64,000 bases of DNA from Mycolicibacter sinensis (GTDB lineage: Bacteria; Actinomycetota; Actinomycetes; Mycobacteriales; Mycobacteriaceae): NCBI RefSeq assembly GCF_001667375.1, contig NZ_LZIN01000004.1:1-64000 (forward strand), read 5' to 3'. Made by a program: the position numbers and the translations under genes. The notes under the pieces are model-generated. The model searched no databases, was not told where the DNA came from, and worked only from the letters and a program-made list of their open reading frames with translations. Below, in pieces: positions 38,687 through 48,195 of the stretch; the stretch's first letter is position 1, and every line of letters begins with the position of its first letter.

Positions 38687-39591
38687 ATCCGGCCGCCGGG
38701 GAAGATCGTCTTGACGGCCTGGGTGATGGTGGCACGCGCGGTGGCGTCGTCGCTGGGCTGCAGCGACTCGATCACCACCACGTAGCGACGGTCCGCGCCG
38801 ACCACGCCGGTCGACAGGTGCATCCAGTTGTTGCCGATGCAGCACATCCAGCCCTGCTTGACGGCCACCGGCTCGTTGTACAGGCCCTCGGGTATCCCGA
38901 ACCGCTGCGGGTAGCCGTCGATGCCGGTCGGGGTGGACTGCGCCAGGTCGTTGACGATCATGTTGGCCCGGTCCGCCGGCAGACCACCGGAGCCGTTGAG
39001 CAGCATGTCGTAGTAGCGCGCCAGGTCCGGCGCGGTGCTGATGGTGTTCCACCAGGCGCCGTTGGACGGCGGCGCTGTGCCGGCCAGGCCGTAACGGCTC
39101 GCCACCCGGGTGATGATGGCGTTGCCGCCGCCGGAGTTCCAGAACGTCTCGGCGGCCCCGTCGTCCGAGGCACGCAGCATGACTTCCAGGGCGGCCTGAT
39201 CATCGGCCGACAGGGCGGCCTCCGACTGGTGGATCAACAGGTCGTCGGCGATGAACAACTTGGCCACCGAGGCGGTGGCGATCGACCGGGTGTTGCCGTT
39301 GGTGACCAGTTGATGGGAGATCCGGTCGAGCACGGCCACCGAGATGTCGGCGCCGACCTTGGCTGCTTCCTCGGTCGCGTCCTGCATGCGTGCCGCCAGC
39401 CCGTCGACCACGGCGGCCGGGGGAATCGCGGGTGCGCGGGGCACCTCGATCGCGGTCGCCACCGGCGCCACCTCCGGCGCCCGGTACTGCGGGGGCCGCG
39501 GGGCGGCGGCGCCGTAGACCTTCTCGTCGCAGCCAAACACCACCGTCGAGATCACCATGACGATGGTCAGCATCAGCATCGATGGCCGCAC
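38683..39591 (-). CDS. lppW: Lipoprotein LppW, beta-lactamase-like fold
   Basis: 302 residues, LppW/Rv2905 ortholog by position. Lipobox VVFG-C21, so likely a lipoprotein; the rest is serine beta-lactamase/transpeptidase-like, with SVAK (Ser108/Lys111) as SxxK motif. GTG 39591 is chosen since AGGAGG lies 9 nt upstream (39601-39606) within a longer TTG-start reading. Whether it is a penicillin-recognising enzyme is unproven. Confidence 0.87.
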   Translation of the reverse strand: MRPSMLMLTIVMVISTVVFGCDEKVYGAAAPRPPQYRAPEVAPVATAIEVPRAPAIPPAAVVDGLAARMQDATEEAAKVGADISVAVLDRISHQLVTNGNTRSIATASVAKLFIADDLLIHQSEAALSADDQAALEVMLRASDDGAAETFWNSGGGNAIITRVASRYGLAGTAPPSNGAWWNTISTAPDLARYYDMLLNGSGGLPADRANMIVNDLAQSTPTGIDGYPQRFGIPEGLYNEPVAVKQGWMCCIGNNWMHLSTGVVGADRRYVVVIESLQPSDDATARATITQAVKTIFPGGRI

Positions 39592-39778
39592 GGCGGGTGG
39601 CCTCCTCAACAGGTGTTAGTCGCGTAAGACGCCGACATCTACGGGCTCGCCACACGTGCTGCCATCGGCCCGCCGGATAGGTTACCGCGAGCGCACCCAG
39701 ATCGCGCAGTCCGCCTTCTCATCAGGCTTATCACGATCCGGATGCTTCCGGCGGGAGCGACCAGCGGCGATTTGCACG

Positions 39779-39809
39779 ATTTCGCTGGTTGCGTCGCGTC
39801 TGGCACAAT
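39779..39809 (+). promoter_or_regulatory. rplS promoter (ATTTC ... CTGGCACAAT)
   Basis: ATTTC at 39779-39783 and CACAAT 39804-39809 preceded by CTGG, the same block and nearly the same spacing as the rpsP promoter. Confidence 0.5.
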
Positions 39810-39906
39810 TGAGCAGTTGTTGCCCGGCAGTTGATTCTGCAGCGGGAGCCCGACGGCTCACCGAACCGCACGATGCGACAATATGCCCGAACCCATCGGC
39901 TCGGTT

Positions 39907-39939
39907 ACCGTCTGCACGCGCACCGGCGTGCGGCCCGGT
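39907..39939 (+). promoter_or_regulatory. rplS leader hairpin
   Basis: ACCG ... CGGT outer pairing around GCACGC-N6-GCGTGC (39914-39931). Contains GGCGTGCGG (39925-39933), shared with the rpsP leader hairpin. Confidence 0.5.
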
Positions 39940-39973
39940 CGGCAGCCGCGACCCGCGAGGAAGTGTTTCCGCA

Positions 39974-40315
<342 letters not shown>

Positions 40316-40387
40316 CCCGCACCTCCGCTCGGGCGATAGCCTCCGGTCGGTCTTCGGCGCTGCCGACGCGGTCACTACCCTGATCAC

Positions 40388-41251
40388 GTGACCGAAACCA
40401 CGGGCTCGTCACCCGAGAACTCTCCCGAGGCCGACCAGCCCGAGGCCCCCGAGGTCGCCGAGGCCCTTGAGGCCGATGCCACCGAGGCCGCCGAGGCGCC
40501 CGATGAACGCAAGCACTCCACGCTGCGCGAGTCGGTCGTGCTGGTGGCGATCGCGCTGGTGCTGTACTACCTGGTGCTGACGTTCGTCGCACGCCCCTAC
40601 CTCATCCCGTCGGAGTCGATGGAACCGACGCTGCACGGCTGCCACGGCTGCGTCGGCGACCGGATCATGGTTGACAAGGTCACCTACCGGTTCAGCGCCC
40701 CGCGACCCGGCGACGTTGTCGTCTTCCGCGGCCCGCCGGCGTGGAACGTGGGGTACAAGTCGATCCGGTCCGACACCACCGCGGTGCGCTGGGTGCAGAA
40801 CGCCCTGTCCTTCATCGGATTCGTCCCGCCCGACGAGAACGATCTCGTCAAGCGGGTCATCGCAGTCGGCGGCCAGACCGTGCAGTGCCGCAACGACACC
40901 GGCCTCACCGTCGACGGCAAGACACTCGACGAGCCCTACCTGAACCCGGCCACCCTGATGGTCGACCCGATGGTCTACCCCTGCCTGGGCCCCGAATTCG
41001 GTCCGGTGACCGTACCGGATGGCCGGCTGTGGGTGATGGGCGACAACCGCACCCACTCGTCGGACTCCCGCGCGCATTGCGACACCGTGGCCATCCAACC
41101 CGATCTGCAGCGCCGGACCCTGTGCACCGGTGAGAACGTCGACGCCGGCACCGTGCCGGTGAGCAACGTGATCGGCAAGACCCGGTTCATCGCCTGGCCG
41201 CCGTCGCGGTGGGGGCCGGTGAGAGCGATAAACCCGCAGCAGGGGCCGTAG
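40388..41251 (+). CDS. lepB: Signal peptidase I
   Basis: 287 residues. Membrane serine protease that removes signal peptides. Acidic Ala/Glu/Pro-rich cytosolic N-terminus (about 1-45), one transmembrane segment (about 49-68), then catalytic Ser77 in IPSESMEPTL and Lys155 in LVKRVIAVGG; box GDNRTHSSDSR near residue 220. GTG start. It would process signal-peptide proteins seen here (GH6, DacB2, PGRS protein). Confidence 0.97.
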   Translation: MTETTGSSPENSPEADQPEAPEVAEALEADATEAAEAPDERKHSTLRESVVLVAIALVLYYLVLTFVARPYLIPSESMEPTLHGCHGCVGDRIMVDKVTYRFSAPRPGDVVVFRGPPAWNVGYKSIRSDTTAVRWVQNALSFIGFVPPDENDLVKRVIAVGGQTVQCRNDTGLTVDGKTLDEPYLNPATLMVDPMVYPCLGPEFGPVTVPDGRLWVMGDNRTHSSDSRAHCDTVAIQPDLQRRTLCTGENVDAGTVPVSNVIGKTRFIAWPPSRWGPVRAINPQQGP

Positions 41252-41254
41252 ACG

Positions 41255-41962
41255 ATGGCCCCGGCCTGGCCGCCGCGCACGGTGATCCGCCGCTCACCGG
41301 GGCTGCGCACCCTGGAGTCGGCGCTATACCGCAGCGGGCTGGGGCCCGTGGCCGGGGTCGACGAGGTGGGCCGCGGCGCCTGCGCCGGACCGCTGGTGGT
41401 GGCCGCCTGTGTGCTCGGGCCGAGCCGGCCCGCCGCGCTGGCGGCGCTCGACGACTCCAAGAAGCTCACCGAGAAGACCCGTGAACAGCTGTTCCCGGTG
41501 ATCCGCCGGCACGCGCTGGCCTACCACGTGGTGTTCATCGCACCGGCCGACGTCGACGTGCGCGGCGTGCACGCGGCCAACATCGAGGGCATGCGGCGCG
41601 CGGTGGCCGGGCTGGCCCTGCGCCCGGGTTACGTGCTCTCCGACGGGTTCCGGGTGCCGGGACTGCCGATGCCGTCGCTTCCGGTGGTCGGCGGCGACGC
41701 CGCGGCGGCCTGCATCGCCGCGGCGAGCGTGCTGGCCAAAGTCACCCGCGACCGGTACATGGCGGCGCTGGACGACCCCGGCTACGGCTTCGCCGAGCAC
41801 AAGGGGTACTCCACCGCCGCGCACGCCGCGGCGCTGATGGCGCTGGGGCCCAGCAGTCACCACCGCTACTCATTCATCAACGTGCGCAACGTGGCGGCGC
41901 TGGCCGCGCCGGCGACAGGGACAATGGAGACGAACCGAGCAGAAGGACAGCTGAGCCGATGA
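41255..41962 (+). CDS. rnhB: Ribonuclease HII
   Basis: 235 residues. Removes ribonucleotides in RNA-DNA hybrids. Acidic active site starts at [14 protein letters not shown] (about 30-43), with [13 protein letters not shown]. The first about 20 residues are an extra basic segment. ATG 41255 lies three bases after the lepB stop; its stop overlaps the next start by 4 nt. Confidence 0.95.
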   Translation: MAPAWPPRTVIRRSPGLRTLESALYRSGLGPVAGVDEVGRGACAGPLVVAACVLGPSRPAALAALDDSKKLTEKTREQLFPVIRRHALAYHVVFIAPADVDVRGVHAANIEGMRRAVAGLALRPGYVLSDGFRVPGLPMPSLPVVGGDAAAACIAAASVLAKVTRDRYMAALDDPGYGFAEHKGYSTAAHAAALMALGPSSHHRYSFINVRNVAALAAPATGTMETNRAEGQLSR

Positions 41963-42264
41963 GTGCCGAAGATCTCGAGAAGTACGAAACCGAGATGGAA
42001 CTCTCGCTGTACCGCGAATACAAGGACATCGTGGGGCAGTTCAGTTACGTCGTGGAGACCGAGCGGCGGTTCTATCTGGCCAACAGCGTGGAGATGGTGC
42101 CGCGCAACGCCGACGGCGAAGTGTATTTCGAGCTGCGTCTGGCCGACGCGTGGGTGTGGGACATGTACCGACCGGCGCGGTTCGTCAAGCAGGTACGGGT
42201 GGTCACCTTCAAAGACGTCAACATCGAAGAGGTCGAAAAGCCCGAGCTGCGGCTGCCCGAATAA
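41959..42264 (+). CDS. DUF2469 family protein
   Basis: 101 residues, ortholog of Rv2901c, DUF2469: [42 protein letters not shown], acidic and highly conserved in actinobacteria. Function unknown. ATGA overlap with rnhB. Confidence 0.9.
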   Translation: MSAEDLEKYETEMELSLYREYKDIVGQFSYVVETERRFYLANSVEMVPRNADGEVYFELRLADAWVWDMYRPARFVKQVRVVTFKDVNIEEVEKPELRLPE

Positions 42265-42292
42265 CACCGCAGCGGCACCGGCGGCTTCGGTC

Positions 42293-42298
42293 TAGGCT
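42293..42298 (+). promoter_or_regulatory. -10-like TAGGCT before GNAT gene
   Basis: TAGGCT ends seven bases before ATG 42306, no Shine-Dalgarno; leaderless start likely. Confidence 0.4.
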
Positions 42299-42305
42299 GA
42301 CTGGC

Positions 42306-42971
42306 ATGACCGCTGTCGACCGTGCCGTCTCCCGTCGGGAGATCACCGATGCCCTGCTCAAAGCCATGGAACGTCGCCACGAGGTACTCGACGTGATCGT
42401 GGACGCCGAGGACCGCGCGTCGGCGGTGCGGGCGATCGCGAACCTGCTCGGCACCTCACCGGCGGGCTGCGAAGCGGTGATCGGGATGTCGTTGGATCAG
42501 CTGACCAAGGATTCCCGGAGCCGGATCGCCGCCGAACTCGACGACCTCAACAACGAGCTGACCTTCACCCTGGGCGACCGCCCGGCCAGCTCCGGGGAGA
42601 CGCTGGTGCTCCGGCCGTTTGCCGGTGAGTCCGATCGTGACATCTTCGAGCTGCGCACCACCGACGTCGGCGCCAGCGGCGACGGGTCCGGCGCTCCGGC
42701 CGGGGTTCTCGACGACGAGATCCGCTCGGCGCTGTCCCGGGTCGATGACGAGGACGCCGCGTTGTTCGTCGCCATCGACGGTGCGCAGAAGGTCGGCATG
42801 GTCTTCGGCGACCTCAGCCGCGGCGAGGTGAACGTGCGGATCTGGATCCAACCCGAACACCGCAAGAAGGGCTACGGCACCGCCGCGCTGCGCCGTGCGC
42901 GCACCGAGATGGCCGCGTTTTTCCCCGGTGTGCCGCTGGTGGTTCGGGCACCGGGCGCCCACGCCGGCTAG
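42306..42971 (+). CDS. GNAT acetyltransferase with GyrA-like helical N-terminus
   Basis: 221 residues. Residues about 12-82 resemble the coiled-coil tower segment of gyrase/topoisomerase IV subunit A: HEVLDVIVDAEDRASAVRAIANLLGTS and AVIGMSLDQLT with RSRIAAELDDL (compare GyrA pattern ...AxDxIDxVIxxIRxS...MRLxxLT...). Residues about 99-221 are a GNAT domain with acetyl-CoA loop HRKKGYGTAALRRA. Start ATG 42306; an upstream extension would run into the preceding gene. The fusion is unusual and its substrate unknown. Confidence 0.8.
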   Translation: MTAVDRAVSRREITDALLKAMERRHEVLDVIVDAEDRASAVRAIANLLGTSPAGCEAVIGMSLDQLTKDSRSRIAAELDDLNNELTFTLGDRPASSGETLVLRPFAGESDRDIFELRTTDVGASGDGSGAPAGVLDDEIRSALSRVDDEDAALFVAIDGAQKVGMVFGDLSRGEVNVRIWIQPEHRKKGYGTAALRRARTEMAAFFPGVPLVVRAPGAHAG

Positions 42972-43096
42972 TTGCTAGTCGCCGGTCGCTGAGCGGCTGT
43001 GGATGAAGGCGCCGCTGGGGATAACTGACCGGGCTGCAGCCGTTTTCGCTGCGGCGCGGCTCGACGCCGTCGGTTCGATGACCGAATCTGACCGGC

Positions 43097-43465
43097 ATGA
43101 CAACCATGACGCGCGCCGAGCTCGGAGCGCTTGGGGAACAGCTGGCCGTTGACCACCTGCTCGAGCAGGGGTGGACGATCCTGGCCCGCAACTGGCGGTG
43201 CCGGTACGGCGAACTGGACGTAATAGCTGCCGATCCGGCCGCGCGCGCCGTGGCGTTCGTCGAGGTGAAAACCCGCACCGGTGACGGGTTCGGCGGGCTG
43301 GCGTACGCGGTCTCGCCGGAGAAGGTCCGCCGGGTGCGCCGGCTTGCCGGATTGTGGCTCGCCGGCCAGCAATCGCACTGGGACGAAGTCCGGGTGGATG
43401 TGATCGGCGTTCGGATCGGGCGGTGCCGCACGCCGGAGATCACCCACCTGCGGGGAGTGATCTGA
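43097..43465 (+). CDS. YraN/UPF0102 family endonuclease-fold protein
   Basis: 122 residues, ortholog of Rv2898c. Restriction-endonuclease-like fold: GxxGE (LGALGEQLAVDHL), YGELDVIA and FVEVKTR. Function not established; often next to ComM and DprA as here. Stop overlaps the comM start by one base (TGATG). Confidence 0.92.
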   Translation: MTTMTRAELGALGEQLAVDHLLEQGWTILARNWRCRYGELDVIAADPAARAVAFVEVKTRTGDGFGGLAYAVSPEKVRRVRRLAGLWLAGQQSHWDEVRVDVIGVRIGRCRTPEITHLRGVI

Positions 43466-44979
43466 TGACGCTGGGGCGGGCCTTCTCGGTCGCGGTGCGC
43501 GGCCTGGACGGACTCATCGTGGAGATCGAGGCCGACATCACCTCGGGGCTGCCCGGCGTGCATCTGGTGGGCCTGCCCGATGCCGCCTTACAGGAGTCGC
43601 GGGATCGGGTGCGGGCAGCGATCACCAACAGCGAACAGAATTGGCCGCAATCCCGTCTGACGCTGGCGCTGTCGCCGGCGACGCTGCCGAAGATGGGGTC
43701 CGTCTACGATCTGGCGCTGGCCGCCGCGGTGCTTTCGGCGGATCGTGGCACGCCCTGGTCCCGGCTGGAGAAGACGGTGCTGCTGGGCGAGCTGGCGCTG
43801 GACGGGCGGGTGCGACCGGTGCACGGGGTGCTGCCGGCGGTGCTGGCCGCCAAGAACGAAGGCTGGGCGCGCGCGGTGGTCCCGGTGGACAACCTCGCCG
43901 AAGCCAGCCTGGTGGACGGCATCGAGGTCCTCGGGGTGGCGACACTGCGCCGGCTGCACGACTGGCTGGAGGGCTCGGCACGGCTGCAGGAACGGATCAC
44001 CACCGTGGCCCCGGTGGTGGAGCCGGCCGCGGACCTGGCTGAGGTGGTGGGCCAGGCCCAAGCCCGGTTCGCGGTCGAGGTGGCTGCGGCCGGATCGCAC
44101 CATCTGCTCCTGACCGGTCCGCCCGGCGTCGGCAAAACCATGTTGGCGCAACGCCTTCCGGGCCTGTTGCCGCCGCTGACCGAAAGCGAGTCGCTGGAGG
44201 TCACCGCGATCCACTCGGTCGCCGGACTGTTATCCGGTTGTGCGCCGTTGATCACCCGGCCGCCGTTCATCGCACCGCACCACAGCTCCAGCGTGGCGGC
44301 GCTGGTCGGGGGCGGCTCCGGAATGGCCCGGCCGGGCGCGGTGAGCCGCGCGCACCGCGGAGTGCTGTTCCTCGACGAGTGCGCCGAGATCCGGGTCAGC
44401 GCCCTGGAAGCGTTGCGCACACCGTTGGAGGACGGCGAGATCCGGCTGGCCCGCCGCGACGGGGTGGCCTGCTATCCGGCCCGCTTCCAGCTGGTCATGG
44501 CGGCCAACCCCTGCCCGTGCGCACCGGCCGACCCGCGCGACTGCACCTGCAAGTCGATGCAGAAGCGGCGCTACCTCGGCCGGCTGTCCGGGCCGCTGCT
44601 GGACCGGGTGGACCTGCGGGTGGAGATGCATCCGGTGCGCGCCGGCGCGTTCTCCGCCGCCGCCGATGGCGAGTCGACCGCCGCGGTGCGCGCCCGGGTG
44701 GCAGAAGCGCGTACCGCCGCGGCGACGCGCTGGGGACCGCACGGTTTTCACACCAACGCCGAGGTCAGCGGCGCGTTGCTGCGCCGCAAGTTTCGGCTCT
44801 CCGGCGCGGCGATGGCCCCGCTGCGCACCGCGCTGGACCGCGGCCTGCTGTCGATCCGCGGCGCCAACCGCACCCTGCGCGTGGCCTGGACGCTGAGCGA
44901 CCTGGCTGGCCGGAACTCGCCCGGCCTCGACGAGGTCGCCGCGGCCCTGAGCTTCCGCCAGCCTGGGGCGGCCCGGTGA
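43465..44979 (+). CDS. comM: YifB/ComM-like Mg chelatase family ATPase
   Basis: 504 residues, ortholog of Rv2897c. AAA+ ATPase of the ComM/YifB group, a helicase-like factor promoting branch migration during integration of transforming DNA. N-terminal LonC-like domain from ITSGLPGVHLVGLPDAALQES; Walker A GPPGVGKTMLAQRLPG; Walker B VLFLDECAEI; Cys-rich loop CPCAPADPRDCTC. ATG at 43465; longer upstream frame rejected. Overlaps dprA by 4 nt. Confidence 0.93.
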   Translation: MTLGRAFSVAVRGLDGLIVEIEADITSGLPGVHLVGLPDAALQESRDRVRAAITNSEQNWPQSRLTLALSPATLPKMGSVYDLALAAAVLSADRGTPWSRLEKTVLLGELALDGRVRPVHGVLPAVLAAKNEGWARAVVPVDNLAEASLVDGIEVLGVATLRRLHDWLEGSARLQERITTVAPVVEPAADLAEVVGQAQARFAVEVAAAGSHHLLLTGPPGVGKTMLAQRLPGLLPPLTESESLEVTAIHSVAGLLSGCAPLITRPPFIAPHHSSSVAALVGGGSGMARPGAVSRAHRGVLFLDECAEIRVSALEALRTPLEDGEIRLARRDGVACYPARFQLVMAANPCPCAPADPRDCTCKSMQKRRYLGRLSGPLLDRVDLRVEMHPVRAGAFSAAADGESTAAVRARVAEARTAAATRWGPHGFHTNAEVSGALLRRKFRLSGAAMAPLRTALDRGLLSIRGANRTLRVAWTLSDLAGRNSPGLDEVAAALSFRQPGAAR

Positions 44980-46112
44980 GCGCCGAGGAGGCCGTCCTGC
45001 GGGCCTGGGCGTATCTGTCCCGGGTGGCCGAACCGCCGCGCGCGGATCTGGCCGCACTGGTCGAGCGGGCCGGCCCGGTCGAGGCGGCCGAACGCATCCG
45101 GTGCGGCGCTGTCGAACCGGAACTGGCCAAGCACACCGAAGCCAGACGCGAGATCGACTCTGCCGCCGCGGATCTGGAGTTGCTGGCCCGCCGCGGCGGC
45201 CGGCTGGTCACGCCCGATGACGACGAATGGCCGCTGCTGGCGTTCGCCGCGTTCGACGGCACCGCGGTCGCGCGAAAGCCGGATTGCCGCGCGCCGCTGG
45301 CGCTCTGGGCGATCGGCCCGGCGCGCCTGGATGAGGTCGCCGAACGCGCCACCGCGATCGTCGGGACCCGGGCCGCGACCGCCTACGGCGAGCTGGTGGC
45401 CGCGGATCTGGCCGCCGGGCTGGTCGAACGCGACGTGGCGGTGGTCTCCGGCGGCGCGTACGGCATCGACGGTGCGGCTCACCGCGCCACGCTCGCCGCC
45501 GACGGCACCACGGTGGCGGTAATGGCCGGCGGCATCGATATCAGTTATCCGGCAGGCCATTCCGCGCTGCTGCACCGCATCGGCGGCAACGGACTGCTGG
45601 TCACCGAATATCCGCCCGGGGTCCGTCCGGTCCGGCACCGGTTTCTGACCCGCAACCGGCTGGTGGCGGCGCTGGCCGGCGCGACGGTGGTGGTCGAGGC
45701 CGGCCTGCGCAGTGGCGCGGCCAACACCGCCGCGTGGTCGCGGCTGCTGGGCCGCCCGGTGGCCGCGGTTCCCGGGCCGGTCACCAGTGCGGCGTCGGCC
45801 GGCTGTCACGTCTTGCTGCGCGCCGGCGCCGAACTGGTCACCCGAGTCGACGAGGTGATCGAGTTGGCCGGGCGGGTGGGGGAGCTGGCAGACGAACCGC
45901 CACATCCGGTGACCCCGCTGGACGGGCTCAGCGCCGCCGAACGTCAGGTCTACGAAGCGCTGCCGGGGCGTGGCACGGCGACCGTCGATCAGGTTGCGGT
46001 CGCATCCGGGCTGGCCCCGGCACAGGTGTTCGGGCCGTTGGCGATGCTGGAGGTGGCGGGTCTGGTCGAGCGCCGTGACGGCAGTTGGGCGATAGTCCGG
46101 CGCAGACGGTAG
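44976..46112 (+). CDS. dprA: DNA-processing protein DprA
   Basis: 378 residues, ortholog of Rv2896c. Rossmann-fold protein loading RecA on single-stranded DNA in transformation. Core motifs VGTRAATAYG, VSGGAYGIDGAAH and MAGGIDISYPAGH; the C-terminus forms a winged-helix-like domain (RQVYEALPGRGTATVDQVAV). GTG 44976 overlaps comM. Mycobacteria are not known to be naturally competent under ordinary conditions, so role here may be in recombination. Confidence 0.93.
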   Translation: MSAEEAVLRAWAYLSRVAEPPRADLAALVERAGPVEAAERIRCGAVEPELAKHTEARREIDSAAADLELLARRGGRLVTPDDDEWPLLAFAAFDGTAVARKPDCRAPLALWAIGPARLDEVAERATAIVGTRAATAYGELVAADLAAGLVERDVAVVSGGAYGIDGAAHRATLAADGTTVAVMAGGIDISYPAGHSALLHRIGGNGLLVTEYPPGVRPVRHRFLTRNRLVAALAGATVVVEAGLRSGAANTAAWSRLLGRPVAAVPGPVTSAASAGCHVLLRAGAELVTRVDEVIELAGRVGELADEPPHPVTPLDGLSAAERQVYEALPGRGTATVDQVAVASGLAPAQVFGPLAMLEVAGLVERRDGSWAIVRRRR

Positions 46113-46116
46113 CTCG

Positions 46117-46122
46117 TATAGT
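46117..46122 (+). promoter_or_regulatory. -10 element TATAGT before viuB-like gene
   Basis: TATAGT 46117-46122 lies 27 bases before the GTG 46150 and is followed by GGGGAGG at 46139-46145, so this gene has a leader. Confidence 0.5.
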
Positions 46123-46149
46123 CGGCGGGAACAGCAATGGGGAGGCAGC

Positions 46150-47007
46150 GTGGCAGGAAGACCGGTTCACACCTTCGCAGTGGTCCGCACCGAGCAACTC
46201 TCGGAACATATGGTGCGGGTGGTGTTGGGTGGCACCGGGTACGACACCTTCCGCCCGAGTGAATTCACCGACTCCTACGTCAAAGTCGTCTTTGTGCGCC
46301 ATAGCGTCGACGTTGCCGCGCTGCCGCACCCGTTGACGCTGGACAGCTTCGACGGCCTGGCGGACGAGGACCGTCCGGTGATCCGCACCCTCACGGTGCG
46401 GCGCGCCGATCCGGTCGCCCGGGAGATCGCCATCGACGTCTCGGTGCACGGCGACCACGGCGTCGTCGGCCCGTGGGCCACCGGCGCTCAGCCCGGCCAG
46501 GCCGTCTATCTGATGGGCCCCAACGGCGCGTACGCGCCCGACCCCGCGGCCGACTGGCATCTGCTGGCCGGTGACGAGAGCGCGCTGCCGGCGATCTCGG
46601 CCGCCCTGGAGGCGCTGCCGGCCGACGCGGTCGGCAAGGCGTTCATCGAGGTCGCCGGCCCGGACGATGAGTTCACGCTGACCGCCCCGGAGGGGGTGCA
46701 ACTGAACTGGCTGCACCGCGGCGGACGTGCCGATTTGGTCGGGCAGGACCGGGCCGGCGACAACGCGCCGCTCGTCGAGGCGGTCACCACCACCTTGTGG
46801 CTGCCCGGCCAGGTTCAGGTGTTCATCCACGGCGAGGCGCAGGCCGTCATGCACAACCTGCGGCCCTACATCCGCAAGGAGCGCGAGGTGGAGGCCAAGT
46901 GGACCTCGATCTCGGGCTACTGGCGGCGCGGTCGCACCGAAGAGACGTTCCGGCAGTGGAAGAAGGAACTCGCCAGCAAAGAAGCAGCAGAAGCTGCGGC
47001 GGGCTAG
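46150..47007 (+). CDS. viuB: Siderophore-interacting protein (ViuB-like)
   Basis: 285 residues, ortholog of Rv2895c. FAD-dependent siderophore reductase family: SYVKVVF and FAD motif [10 protein letters not shown] (RxxTxR), NAD-binding-like [18 protein letters not shown], and [13 protein letters not shown] near the end. Releases iron from ferri-siderophores in the cytosol. GGGGAGG five bases before the GTG supports the start. The lactate monooxygenase gene begins 4 bases after its stop. Confidence 0.88.
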   Translation: MAGRPVHTFAVVRTEQLSEHMVRVVLGGTGYDTFRPSEFTDSYVKVVFVRHSVDVAALPHPLTLDSFDGLADEDRPVIRTLTVRRADPVAREIAIDVSVHGDHGVVGPWATGAQPGQAVYLMGPNGAYAPDPAADWHLLAGDESALPAISAALEALPADAVGKAFIEVAGPDDEFTLTAPEGVQLNWLHRGGRADLVGQDRAGDNAPLVEAVTTTLWLPGQVQVFIHGEAQAVMHNLRPYIRKEREVEAKWTSISGYWRRGRTEETFRQWKKELASKEAAEAAAG

Positions 47008-47011
47008 CGAC

Positions 47012-48172
47012 ATGGCGTTCGGGGACTACCAGTTCGAGATCTATCTGCAGGGCTTGGCCGGGGTGGTGCCTGGGCTGCCGATGACCTACACCGAGTTGGA
47101 GGCCAAAGCCGCGGCGGCGCTTTCCCCCTCGGTGTGGTCGTATGTGGCCGGCGGTGCCGGCGACGAGCGCACCCAGCGGGCCAACGTGACGGCGTTCGAC
47201 GGGTGGGGGCTCATCCCGCGGATGTTCGTCGGGGCCACCGAGCGGGACCTGTCCATCGAGATGTTCGGATTACGGCTGCCCTCACCGATCTTCATGGCAC
47301 CGATCGGTGTCATCGGTATCTGCGCCCAGGACGGCCACGGCGACCTGGCCAGCGCCCGGGCCGCGGCGGCCACCGGCGTCCCGATGATGGTGTCCACCCT
47401 GACCGCTGATCCGCTGGAGGACGTGGCCGCCGAATTCGGCGACACCCCAGGGATTTTCCAGCTGTACACGCCCAAGAACCGGGAGTTGGCCGAAAGCCTG
47501 GTGCGCCGTGCCGAGGCGGCGGGATACCAAGCCATCGTCGTCACCCTGGACACCTGGGTTCCGGGCTGGCGCCCGCGTGACCTGGCGACGTCGAACTTCC
47601 CGCAGCTGCGCGGGCACTGCCTGGCCAACTACTTCTCCGACCCGGTATTCCGCGCGGGGCTGGCCCAGCCGCCCGAAGAGAACCCGCAGGCGGCCGTGTT
47701 GTCCTGGGTGCAAACCTTCGGCAACCCGCTGACCTGGGACGACCTTCCATGGCTGCGGTCGTTGACGGATCTGCCGCTGATCGTCAAGGGGATCTGTCAC
47801 CCCGATGACGCCCGCCGCGCCAAAGACGGCGGCGTGGACGGCATCTACTGCTCTACCCACGGCGGGCGTCAGGCCAACGGCGGGCTGCCGGCCCTGGACT
47901 GTCTGCCGGCGGTGGTGGCGGCCGCCGACGGGCTGCCGGTGCTGTTCGACTCGGGCGTCCGCACCGGCGCCGACATCATCAAGGCGCTGGCGCTGGGCGC
48001 GACCGCGGTGGGAATCGGCCGGCCGTACGCCTACGGGCTGGCGCTGGGCGGGGTCGAGGGGATCGTGCACGTGCTGCGCTCGCTGCTGGCCGAGGCCGAC
48101 CTGATCATGGCGGTCGACGGTTATCGGTCACGGCTTGATCTCACCCCGGACACGCTGCGGCGCGTCACCTGA
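47012..48172 (+). CDS. FMN-dependent alpha-hydroxy acid oxidase, lactate 2-monooxygenase-like
   Basis: 386 residues. FMN TIM-barrel enzyme of the L-lactate 2-monooxygenase type (L-lactate to acetate and CO2): [28 protein letters not shown] with the active His/Arg, [34 protein letters not shown]-terminal [20 protein letters not shown] is like the M. smegmatis enzyme. ATG 47012; longer in-frame starts lie in viuB. Not found at this place in M. tuberculosis, an insertion next to xerC. Confidence 0.88.
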   Translation: MAFGDYQFEIYLQGLAGVVPGLPMTYTELEAKAAAALSPSVWSYVAGGAGDERTQRANVTAFDGWGLIPRMFVGATERDLSIEMFGLRLPSPIFMAPIGVIGICAQDGHGDLASARAAAATGVPMMVSTLTADPLEDVAAEFGDTPGIFQLYTPKNRELAESLVRRAEAAGYQAIVVTLDTWVPGWRPRDLATSNFPQLRGHCLANYFSDPVFRAGLAQPPEENPQAAVLSWVQTFGNPLTWDDLPWLRSLTDLPLIVKGICHPDDARRAKDGGVDGIYCSTHGGRQANGGLPALDCLPAVVAAADGLPVLFDSGVRTGADIIKALALGATAVGIGRPYAYGLALGGVEGIVHVLRSLLAEADLIMAVDGYRSRLDLTPDTLRRVT

Positions 48173-48195
48173 GCACGTGGACGCCTTCTGCCACC

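Larger units (their letters stand above)
39592..39973. other. lppW/rplS intergenic with rplS promoter and leader
   Basis: About 380 bp without a gene. The first 180 bp show nothing clear. The rplS promoter-like block is at 39779-39809, a small GAGCC-N4-GGCTC hairpin at 39846-39859 and a larger hairpin at 39907-39939; GAGGA just before the rplS start is the ribosome-binding site. Confidence 0.6.
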
